This document shows, piece after piece, positions 36,280 to 46,779 of a DNA stretch of 64,000 bases. How positions within the stretch are numbered: the stretch's first letter is position 1; every line of letters begins with the position of its first letter. The translations under genes and the position numbers were made by a program. The stretch is from NCBI GenBank assembly GCA_958496175.1, contig OY292274.1, positions 40,930,630-40,994,629 of the forward strand, read 5' to 3'. The notes under the pieces were generated by a model. It was not told where the DNA came from and did not search any database. It saw only the letters and a program-made list of their open reading frames with translations. This DNA is from Sisyra terminalis (taxonomy: Eukaryota; Arthropoda; Insecta; Neuroptera; Sisyridae).

Positions 36280-39200
36280 TGATAAAGATGTATAATAATA
36301 TGAGTCACTGCTCAATATTTTTGTAGATATTTGCAATTGAAAATGCAATTCATTTGTTAAATTCAGTTACGTACCAAACGATTTCACGCAATGGGCTTAG
36401 CGTAGCAGTAACTGGTCGTACATATAAAATATAAAAAACATACAATAAAATTATAAATAAACGCTATAAAACTCATCACATTTCAACTTGTATTTTCATT
36501 ATTTTACCACATTTAATCAAGGAAGTGTCAAGTTTCATGATTTTTTTCTGCGTTAATAACATTTTTCTGACCTGTATTTGATTCAATTCAGTCGAAAATT
36601 TAACTTACAGGAAATAAAATAAATACAAATTAATTAAAACAATAACACAAAATCAATGTAAACTTATGGGCAAATCTTTGGCTGTCCACAAAACGTAGCC
36701 ATGTTTTTAAGTCATGCATACTCATTACTCATTAGTCACACTTTAAGTCATCAGTTCTCAATGCGAAGTATCTGATGTTTGTCATTGGTTTCAACCATCA
36801 TTTCAATTTCATTTTATTGCTATTTTAAATATTTCACAGGTAGAGTTACAAGTCTAACAAAAATAAATGTTCTTTGTATAAATCATATATATATCACAAA
36901 AGACAGTCGAAAATCAGAATGGAATATAAGTTAAATCTTTTTAAATTCATGTATAATATATTTAAGCGAAATCAAAATCTGGTAACGTTGCATTTTATAC
37001 TTTGCTTTTAAATTAATTCGCAATTTTTTATTAATTCAATTCATATAGAGGAAACTTTTTTCTTTTTTATTTTAACTCGAATTATTTGCGAATTTAATTA
37101 AAAACAAATTGAAAAATGCAATGATGTCAGGCTTTGACGTCGCTAAAATATTCATGAACTGAAAATCTTTATGGTATTGATATGTGCATTTCGGACTGAA
37201 AGTTTTAACGTTCATGTTATATTCCTTTTCAATTTGACCTTTTTTCTTCCTAGCTACATGAAATAAAAAAATACTCAAATATAAGAAAATTATACTTTTT
37301 CTTGTTGAGAAAAAAAAAACAAAATAGCTAAGCCCATTGAACTCATTTTTTTCAATTTAAATTTCTTACTGGACTAGGAAAAGAATAAAAGTCGTACATC
37401 TTCATCGTTTGAATTGAACAAATGTAAGTTTTGAATGAAGAGAAGCTCATCATGTGCTTAATAAGCGAAAGCTCAAAACTGTGATTAATCTTTTCATATT
37501 CTAAGCTTTTGAGATTTTATCAATTATTTCACTCAAGTCCGATGAATGCTTCTTCTCATTTCATTCTTCAACCAGAGTTCAATTTTCATTCAAGATTTTA
37601 TCAAATTAAAATAAACAAGTTTAAGTCCGGAAAATCAAAGGATTTGTTCTAATTTCCGCGTCCACGTCTTTTATGGTCAACTCAACAAAAAGTATCATTA
37701 GCAAATACTCAAGTTGAATGAAGCTAATTGAGAATTTCAAATTTTTTTACTTTATTTTTTATATATTCGATGTAATTAAACCACAAAAAGTTTAACTTTT
37801 AACTTAAAATATAAATTGTAGGTAAAACTGAACATATAATACATAATAATACTTTATTTACCCTTTCAATAATTCTCTAATGAAAGCTCCTTATTCACAC
37901 AACTACGTTTTGAAATTTTCATCGACATAAAATCTCATCATAAAACTCTCGTTTAATGAACGATATAATAATAAAAACGAAATTATCGAAACTTTTATGT
38001 TTCTTCTCTTGAATTTAAAATGAGCCTTCAAAAGAAAAAAAATCAATTTTGTAATTCCGACTTAATACGATTTAAGGTCATAATAAATAATCTGAAGAAA
38101 GGATTTTATTTTTTCAAATTTTCCTGTTTTTGTATTAAAATCGTATTAAATTGAATTTTTTACTTAAAGCAATACTGAAAGTAAACTATTTATATGACAA
38201 TTTATAACTCTTACTACAACTTGGACTATTAATCAAAAAGTTCACTTTGTTAATGCTTTCTATATGAAAAATTTGATGGAAACTCGTATAATTTTTGTAT
38301 TGTTATTACATATTATCGCAATATAAGTCCTAAGGTCACAAGTACTTAAGACCTATAGAGCTGAAATCAATTTGTAAATTAGTGTAAAAAATATATTTGG
38401 CTTATTACTTTGCAAGAGAATTAAAACCATTAATATCATTTCTTTATACCATTCACGTGTGCCATATGAATCCTATCCTGTCCTATACGTTATACGAAAC
38501 CCTGATTTAAAATTTTCATGTATTCCTCAAATATTTCAACGTTTTAAAAAAATAATAATAAAGTATTAAATTACGACTTGGACAATTACAATGATTATTT
38601 TTGAATTTCTAGCTGAAATTTCAGTAAATAGGGAAATATTTCTAATTTTTAATTATAATGATTACAGATTTGATCTAGAAGTAGTCGTTGGCATTTTTCA
38701 TTAGCACTAACCAGTTTTTCAATCATTTTTTCAACCAATTTTTTCTATTATTAAGCTTTTATAAAATATATTTATAATGAAAAAAAAGATAATTTATTTT
38801 TTAAATAAAATATATTATTGCATATATAACTAATACTTGTCAAATAATTGCAATTGCAATTGCTATATGTTTTTTTATACATTGTTTATTAAGAAAACTT
38901 TTAGTTAACATTTAATTACAATATTTTATTAATCAATTAAAAATGTTTATTTTGTAAGCTAAGCGAAATTATTTATCTTATATTTCTCTAAAATATAATC
39001 AAAATATCAAAGAAAATTTGCTTTGTTTATCCTCATGTGAAGATTTTGCCAATCAGATTTCAGATAAGCTATAAGCTTTAATTTTTTGTTGGTCATTTCT
39101 TCAATCAAAACTTGACAAAACAAACGTCGATTAAATCAAGACTTTATATATCCAAATAGCTTCAAGTGATTTTTTTTTTCATATACCCTCTTTCTGTATT

Positions 39201-40255
39201 GTCATTTATTGAAATTATTATAACAAACCGAGTTTTGTTATTTAAAAGACAATCTCAAGGAAGCTTTTTCCTTATCCAGATGAAAGATCAAATCGTTGCA
39301 TTCCATTGTCATTTTTGTTTCCTCGTATTGAAAACGACAATATTTTTATTAAAATAGACCAAATTAGATGATATTTCACATCTGTCAATCATCAATAAAT
39401 GCAACAATATAACCATTTTGTAAATCGTACATAAATATTTCTTTCGAAATTTTCCAAGAAGTTTGCAAAATCGCATCGTTTAATTCAATTACTAAGTCAT
39501 GTATGGCTTAATTGACATTAGTGAAAAAATGCTCTCACGTAGGAAAATTCTTGACAAACTTTCCGTCTCCGACATGTTTTAATTTGTATTCAATCCGCGT
39601 TTAATTAAATTCTTAGTTTACCGGTAATCGATTTGAATGATTTAGAGAAAGATTTTTAACGATAATGAGGAGGTGAAAATAAAAAAGAAAATTCACGCAA
39701 TTATTTAAAGGTCTTCATGCATATGAAGCTTTGATCGTTTTTCCTAATCCCAAACGGTGTACTACTGTTCGGTTGATAACCCTTTTTCAACAACGACTTA
39801 ATGTGAATTAAAGCTGAAATGAAAGTCATTATCCTTCTTTGCCACGTTCTATTCATCAACCTTTCGACTATAACACATAGGAAGCAAAAACATAACAGCC
39901 TTTCAAAATTTCCTATTTACATAGAATTAATAGATTATTTCTAACAAATTTCTATTTCGAATAGCAAACAAGGGTTGAAAATTCAAACAAATATATGTAG
40001 AAACGTTTAGTTTTAGTTCCACTTTTCAAAACAGTGATTTAAATGGGCAATACTACATTTCAATTTTATTTTCAGTATAATATTTATTCCTCAATAAAAT
40101 AGCTATAATTAATCGAGCGATAAAATAATTACTTCGATAATAGATCAGTAGTATATTTTTACGAACATAAATGGTTTACAACTATGGGAAAGGACTTATT
40201 CTTAACGAAAGATAGTAACTTATTTAAATATATAAAATACAAAAATTAAATTATT
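36280..40255. other. intronic AT-rich stretch, nothing recognised
   Basis: Four kilobases without recognisable coding sequence, terminal repeats or repeat copies. Confidence 0.45.
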
Positions 40256-40302
40256 GAATGATTGTGTGTGTAGTATGACTTAAATTCTTTATTTATTTCT
40301 TG

Positions 40303-40347
40303 AATACAACGCGTTTCAACAGTCTTTGGATGTCATAATCAGGTAAC
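40303..40347 (-). ncRNA. hammerhead ribozyme-like motif H3 (core mutated)
   Basis: On the minus strand the core reads CTGATTA instead of CTGATGA (G8 changed to T). Stem II and GAAACGCGTT are kept. The mutated core guanosine should abolish cleavage. Confidence 0.5.
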
Positions 40348-40440
40348 ATTTGAAGTGTAAACAAATTTCATATATGGTATTTTATTGAAAATTACTGAAA
40401 ACACCTTTTATGAAAGTTGTTTACAATTGAATCAATATAC

Positions 40441-40485
40441 ATTACCTGATGATGACAGCCAAAGACTGTTGAAACGCGTTGTATT
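40441..40485 (+). ncRNA. hammerhead ribozyme-like motif H4
   Basis: Core CTGATGA (40446-40452) and GAA (40471-40473) are intact. Stem II GACAG/CTGTT has five pairs (one wobble) with loop CCAAAGA. Stem III is A-C/G-T, and the cleavage base is T40480. Stem I has only three contiguous pairs (TAC/GTA). Confidence 0.55.
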
Positions 40486-40577
40486 AAATAAATAAATTGA
40501 GTAAAACGTCATATATAGTTATTCTTTAATTTATTAATTCTGATTCGGAAATAATAAATTGGTACAATATTAATCAA

Positions 40578-42615
40578 TCTTTATATATATAAATCTTCTG
40601 TACGTGTATTTGTAATTGAACTCCTCCTAAACGGCTGGACCGATTTTGATGAAATTTTTTGTGTGTATTTGAGGGGGTTTGAGGATGGTTTAGATTCACA
40701 ATTCGATTTGTTTTAACAATGAATTTATTTATTTATAAATTTTACGCCTACTTGCTTTTTACGTCTAATATTATTTTTAATCATCGATTCCTGTGATTTA
40801 TTTGGAAAAAGCTTAGCAACGTATGAATTTGACGTTTTTATTTATATAATTTGTGTTAAAATAATTATTTAATTCATATTTTTGAAGAGTGTTGCAAGCA
40901 AAAAGATTGTAGGTCCACGTCATTTTGGTATTTTATTTGGCATTTATTATGTATCACAACGCTGTACGTGGAATTTCTGTAATTTTAAGCAAAGTTTGGG
41001 AACACCATTAACTTAGTAAAGTGTCAAAAATTGGTAGGGAAAATAATGTATCCCGATAATGGGTTAACAGAAATTTTCCCATTACCAATATCGATAAATT
41101 GTTTGGAAAACACTTTTCCAGATTAGTCGTTCTGCATTTCGAATTGCAGAAGTGGACGGCTTCAGACATTAAGGATCGACTTCTGTTTAAAAAATAAATG
41201 CTTGCCTTAAATTATCAAATTTATGGAACCATATGAAGAAACTTCACCTGGAAAAAAAACATAAGAATTGCATTGCTGAACGATTGATCTGCAGAAGATT
41301 TATCCTACAAATGAATGAATATCGATAATAGCCGTGTTATAGGTTTGATTTTTTATTCCAATTAAACTGATTTAAAGGTTACCCTGCTGTTTTATAAAAA
41401 AGCTAGGAATTAAGTAAAATTTTTGAATGAGACAAAATTCGAAGGAAATTAAGTCAATATGTTTGATTCGTCGACAAGAACACTGCCATTACCGAGGTTC
41501 AAAAATTGTTTGGAAAATTTTTCAGTAGATGGATCATTCTGCAACGCAACTCATGTTGCCAGCTGAAATTTTTTTACATTGTGTCACAAATTTTATGATT
41601 TTAAGCAGGAGTATATTTTATTGGCAGAATCTAAACTTGGAATGATTGGCAATGTTTGGGAGAAATCGCCAATCAGTAAAATCATTGTGCCTTCAAAACA
41701 AAGTCAGTCATTGCGTCGAACTTCCAATGGTTTCAATGGTTATATGCGTTTCTTAAATACAAATTACCGACAATATTAAATTGACATATAAGTGTGGGTG
41801 ACGTGAACTGCCAATTGCGTAAAATGCCAAACCTGTTTTTTTTTTTTTAAAAATTAGGTTATTTTTTATTTAAAAACTCATTTTATTCATTTTTTTTCCG
41901 TGAATTGTTAAGATATGTTAATAGTTATTCTGCTATTCGGAAGGAAGACGAATCTAACAAATCATATATCATCATAATCGGTCCCGTCATTTTTCAAGCT
42001 CTAATTGGTCTACTACTCCTACTTTGTTTTTTATGCTGAAGATATCTGATTTGACAAACTTTGTATGTCAATGTAATGGCAAGATGCTTCAATGGAGAGA
42101 ATCAATCCGAGGGCAACGCATGAACCCAAATACATAGCTTCAATAAAGCAAATCGTCAGCCTAAATTCTCAATCTGCTAAGTTCACTTTTAATTTTTTTT
42201 GTTTTTTTGTTCCAATAGGAAGGAATAAAAAATTCTATCAAATGACAAACTGATAAATCTATTTAAATATAAAAATTTCTTAATATGCAAAATGAATCGG
42301 AAATCTGCTTTATGTAGTAATTTATGTAGCTTATATTTACTTTTTTTCCTTTCCCTGAAAACACGGTTAAAAACAATTTAGCAGCTTAACACTTTAGGCC
42401 GGTGAAATGTGTTGGTTGACTTGCAATTAAAATAATTGATTTTTTTTATATAATTTTTATTTTCTTTTTATATATTTATTATTCTAATGAAGTATTGAAC
42501 TTAATTTTGTTCATTTTATTATTGATAATTTAAACTAAGTGTAACTAACATATTCATTTATAAAACACTACGTTCATTGCATGTTAGGCAGTACGAAGTT
42601 TGCTGGGTCAGCTAG
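40578..42615 (+). mobile_element. Helitron-like element, non-autonomous, copy 2
   Basis: Starts TCTTTATATATATAAATCTT and ends ACGAAGTTTGCTGGGTCAGCTAG, inserted between A and T without duplication. GCTG-GGT-CAGC makes a small hairpin at the 3' end just before CTAG. Near the 5' end is the block CTAAACGGCTGGACCGATTT, widely seen in insect Helitron-like elements. Interior sequence is partly self-similar (about 41030-41160 and 41450-41560). No Rep/helicase frame is seen. Copy 1 at 22.7-25.1 kb has the same end rules but a different interior. Confidence 0.6.
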
Positions 42616-42912
42616 TGTTAAGTTAAAAATAAAGTAAAAATATGAAAAATAAGTAAAATAAGTAAAATTAGCCATAAAAATTTTGCAAGATTTAATATTT
42701 AAAAAGAGAATCTAAAGCTTACTGAAAAAAACTACTGATATTGCAGTATTAATCCAACGTGAGACAATATATTATAACCAATCACCATATACTTATAGGT
42801 AATCTTAGGTAGCCATAAAACATATCGGTCGCAGTATTTTTTTTTGAATTAACAACTACAAATAAATAAAGTATTGTGTGTACTAAGGTAATTCATAAGA
42901 CGATATGCCAAT

Positions 42913-43040
42913 CTTGCAATGCATGATGAGAAATATGTCAAGATGTGGCGCCACCACAAATGGATTTAATTTAAGTTAGTACTCCAGACACACCTGTGGT
43001 GGCGTTAAATCTTCGACACATTTCCATCATGCATTGCAAG
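42913..43040. repeat. small palindromic MITE
   Basis: CTTGCAATGCATGATG at the left is mirrored by CATCATGCATTGCAAG at the right. Homology continues inward through GTGGCGCCACCACA and its mate. Arms are about 50 bp with a short spacer. Non-coding; superfamily unknown. Confidence 0.65.
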
Positions 43041-43365
43041 TTTGAAATACTATAAAAGTGTAAAATGTAAAATTACTTTGAAGTACCATTAACACTATTC
43101 GCTATGTGTGACTGTAGCGCCAAGGACAACATGAACTAAAGGAAGCTATAAGATTATGTTTTTGTTTGTAAGTTAATAGCTTTTTCAGAATAAAAAATAT
43201 TTGTTCTATATAGTAAAAAAATATTCACATAAAGAAATTTGTGACAAATTATATTAACTGTTGATTTTTTTGATTTTTTACGTAAATTGAACCAAAAATA
43301 TGTAACTAATGTTACTAAAAATAATTAAAAGTAAATATATGATTAAATTACTTTAAAAGTATAGA

Positions 43366-44265
43366 GGAACCTGGGGCAGAACGGGGAACCTAAACTTTAA
43401 TTACAATTTACAAGAGATGTGAAGTAAAAATCTCATTGTTTTGTAATTTATATATTTATTTAATTCATATTTTACAAATAAAAAAAGGTTTTATTGATTT
43501 AAATTAGTAATTAATATCTAAAATTTAGGTTTCAAAAACAAATGGGGATTTCCCATTCTGCCCCACCCCCTGGGGCACAATGGGAAATGAGCCTGGGGCG
43601 CAATGAGATACTTGTTATTGGCATAGTTCGCAGATGAAGACACTGTCATCGTCGTTTTTAGTCCAACACATGCCAAATATGCCCATTTCTGATAAATACT
43701 GCAGGAACACCAGCTTTCATTAGACTTGGAGTATAAATCCTGACAGTATAAGCAGAATACCTCAGCATCTTCCAACCTTTCTTATATATGGACTGTCGGA
43801 TAGTTTTCCTTATATATGTATGCACTATCTGATGATAATATAAAAATGTCTATCTGAATGGGAAATACTATTTGATTGGTATACCCCACTCCGCCCTATC
43901 CATTGTACCCCAAAGCACCTTTCACACAAGCACTATTATTGGTTATATTTGAATTATCACTAGGCGTTTAGTTAGTCAACAGTATGTTTAAACAAACATG
44001 TCATGTTAATATTCAAACAAAAAAGAGTACATAGTATAATTACGTTAGTGTTACTTTGCAAAAATTAGAATTCGGAAACATTTATTTCGACTTTTGATAA
44101 AAATAAAAACAACTTCACTTTTTACTGGCGATAGCCACTTCTTATAACGCAGCACAGTTGATTAAACTTTGAGTATGATTTTTACGCTTTTTTGTCATCT
44201 GCAGCAAGCGCTAATTCCATTTCCCATCCCGCCCCAGTACCTCATTCTGCCCCGTGTTCCCATAC
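43366..44265 (-). mobile_element. pogo/Tigger-type DNA transposon relic 2
   Basis: Inverted ends GGAACCTGGGGCAGAACGGG (left) and CTCATTCTGCCCCGTGTTCC (right), with several internal GGGGCA/TGCCCC motifs. A transposase C-terminus on the minus strand sits near the left end, as expected for a minus-oriented element. The DDE core is missing. Confidence 0.6.
43613..43775 (-). pseudogene. pogo-type transposase C-terminal PHD-like zinc finger
   Basis: Minus strand: EDAEVFCLYCQDLYSKSNES then WCSCSIYQKWAYLACVGL. A one-base frameshift follows, after which VFICELCQ and TAA are readable. Together these give C-x2-C ... W-x-C ... KWAxxAC-G ... C-x2-C, the PHD-like finger known at the end of some insect Tigger/pogo transposases. 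Two substitutions (a cysteine changed to Y in SIYQKW, and H to Y in KWAYLAC) and the frameshift show decay. Confidence 0.65.
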
Positions 44266-44269
44266 TTAA

Positions 44270-45700
44270 TTCCAAAAATAATAGAAGGTAAGGAATAAAA
44301 ATAAAAAATAATATAGTTCTCTTAGAAAATATATTTTTACTAATAGTATTTAACATTTGAGAATTGAAAAAAAAAAGTTTTTATAAATTTAATTGCTTTA
44401 ATAACTGGCTGCAAAAAAATAATACAAAGCTTAATACAAATTTTGCAAAAATTGTTTTTTTTCTAAATTATTTATCAGACTGATAAAATAAAGGTTTGGT
44501 ATTACTTACTATCGCCTTCTAACTATACCCTTTGATTTATTTTTCATTTAACCATCGGAAAATTCATTTTTCCTGCTCATATTTTTACATAATAACTGTG
44601 ATATCTCATTTTCATTATATTTATTAAAATAAAACAGTAAAATTTCTCACGTGTATTTGCTTACAATTTCAATAATAATCCTTTATTAAATATCTTCCTC
44701 TAACTCTTAAGCTGACCACTGGGAACGCTTGTGTCGATTTGGTTTCCCCTACCATGACTTTTCACAAAGCAAATACATAAGTTGTTTTCATAGCTTCATT
44801 AAAATAGTTGAGATTCAAAACTCAATGAATTCTATAATTTTCCTTCAAATTTTCAGTAGTTCAATTGCGCTAAAAGTTTTGAAAATAATTTTGCAAATGT
44901 AACTGTTCCATAAATCAAACACTCTTTATATCAAACGAATGTATAAAGTTATTTTTTAGTTTCAAATAATATTCTAAAAGCAATGTCTATTGTCTAATAC
45001 TTAATTTTAACTTGTAGATTGTTTCAGGATAATTTATAATCCTGTGTGTTGAACAGCTCCAATTACCGTACATTATGAAAATTGTTTTCAAAGCTGTTGA
45101 ATTAATTAAATTAATTGAAGCTTTGAACTTGAGGGCTTTTAATTTTAACTCTAATAATCATTGAGGGTATTGATGGAAAAGGTTTCAGTGGCTTAGCTGT
45201 TAAATATTTAATCATCCAATTAATGAGAATAAATACTTTCAACGATTTAATTTTTCAAAAATTTAACTATAAAATCTTACATGGGGTACCACATAGCTTC
45301 TTTGTACCAGAATATACATATATTATTGTTCATTGCTCCAGAATGAAAGATTAAAGGTTTTTAATATTTTTTTTTTATTTATTGTTAGTCACAAAACACA
45401 AAAAACTACAAACGCAATATTTTAATAGAAAAATATTTAATAGCTAATTTTAATAGTTTCAAAACTGTTAATAATACCTGTAATAATAGAGAAACGTATA
45501 TTCAAATTAATTGAGACTGGAGGTGTTTAGATAATCAAGCACGAAAATTTATTCATTTACCAAGTCCTTAAGCAATTCTTGTAAATACAATTGAAAGGAG
45601 TATTAAGTATACATCATCAAAGAATGGGTGTATAAAAATCATTCTACAATATGGAGAAATACCAACGGGTAAAAACACAGTATAAGGATTATGAGAAACC
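44270..45700. other. intronic AT-rich stretch, nothing recognised
   Basis: No feature supported. Confidence 0.45.
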
Positions 45701-46080
45701 ATATCTGAACCCTGAACTACTGAAATACTTAATCTTACAATAAATTTAAGTCAGAGTGGTAACGATCCCAATACCGGCCACTGCGGACTGAAGAAACACC
45801 TGCATACAATTGGATTTTATGCAGGTGATCCAAGATGCAGATTTTGCCAGGCTGAAGACGAAAACGCTTCTCACGTTCTGTGGGAATGCAATGCTCTGAA
45901 TGAATGATGACATGAAAAATAAGGGATACCAAACCTGGAAACGAAATAGTCGAAAAACACCTAGTATACCGATTGTGGAGGTTCGTTCAGCTACTTGGTA
46001 ATTATGAAAGTGAAATAGAGACCTATGAAACACTATAAGCCCTGAAGTGTAAAGCTGAAGCACAATTAGCCTTATCCTGG
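45700..46080 (+). pseudogene. non-LTR retrotransposon C-terminal fragment, copy 2
   Basis: 45776-45907 encodes GHCGLKKHLHTIGFYAGDPR then CRFCQAEDENASHVLWEC and a stop. In a nearby frame, 45946-46038 encodes IVEKHLVYRLWRFVQLLGNY and runs to a stop. TGHC followed by C-x2-C ... H-x4-C is the C-terminal pattern of RNase-H-bearing insect non-LTR elements. It matches the 17.7 kb fragment closely, so both come from one family. The upstream reverse transcriptase is absent. Confidence 0.75.
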
Positions 46081-46231
46081 AAATTAAAAAAAAGTTAAAT
46101 TAGATTCACACATTTCGTAATCGTTAAGTAAAATTAACTACGATTATTATAGCCTTATCATTTTCTATATTCATCATATGTAGAACGAGTAAAATTACTG
46201 TCACTTTGTAACTGCCTATATATGTCTTTAG

Positions 46232-46352
46232 CGATTCTAAAATTAATAAAAACTATAAGCCAAAAAACATTAAATATTTGCTCATCTTAAGATGAAAACC
46301 GAGCACCTACCAGTTTGAGAGTGATCATCTGGACAACTCGTTTACTATTAAA
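46232..46352 (-). repeat. tRNA-derived SINE, copy S2 (diverged)
   Basis: On the minus strand: ACGAGTTGTCCAGATGATCA, AACTGGTAGGTGCTCGGTTT, then GAGCAAATATTTAATG and TTAGAATCGCTAAAGACATA. The same blocks in the same order as S3, but more diverged. Box B is degraded. Confidence 0.55.
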
Positions 46353-46559
46353 CTGAAACATAATATTTGTAAGGATATATTTAATTTTGCGTGAAAATTT
46401 TCCTCAATTACCTCAATTACCTCAAATCCTAATTCTCTTATATCCAGTGTTTTAGCAAATTTTTGAATAGACCCCGTTACTGATTACTGAATGGTAATCA
46501 TACCGTTTTTACATTTCCTGGCGTTTTGACTGCCCTAGATGTACCCAGTAGTTTTCTTT

Positions 46560-46770
46560 TTCATGACTATTTAGCTTCTGGATTGTAACTCACTACATAG
46601 CAGTTACGGAACGATCCAAAAACGGCTATCGCTGAAGGTTGCTTGGCAATCGAAATAAGTATCGTGTATAATATATAACAAATACGTTTTGTTTGAATTA
46701 TTGTTCAAATTTATGTTTATATGGTTTACTTTTGTAAATTATATTTCTTTTTAACAGTATACTTTTTATA
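46560..46770 (+). repeat. dispersed repeat family Q, copy 2
   Basis: Blocks ATAGCAGTTACGGAACGATC, CTGAAGGTTGCTTGGCAATC, GAAATAAGTATCG and a TTTACTTTTGTAAATTATAT tract match 18100-18290 in reverse orientation. Here the hairpin is preceded by CTGAAGG, one base from the hammerhead core CTGAAGA, and followed by GAAA. No stem I pairing is apparent. Confidence 0.5.
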
Positions 46771-46779
46771 TTGTTCATA

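Larger units (their letters stand above)
40262..40545. mobile_element. Penelope-like tails in inverted pair, locus 3
   Basis: A minus-strand tail with motif (about 40262-40390) and a plus-strand tail with motif (about 40395-40545) diverge from a centre near 40395. Both arms carry ATGAAA.TTGTTTACA (the degraded end of the coding region), the hammerhead-like motif, then the tail. The right tail extends to TTCGGAAATAATAAATT. This inverted pairing is seen at all three loci. Confidence 0.65.

Noticed and set aside
40336..40342. Active hammerhead on the minus strand at 40.3 kb
   Set aside because: The core is CTGATTA. Loss of the invariant G makes activity unlikely, so it is listed only as a degenerate motif.
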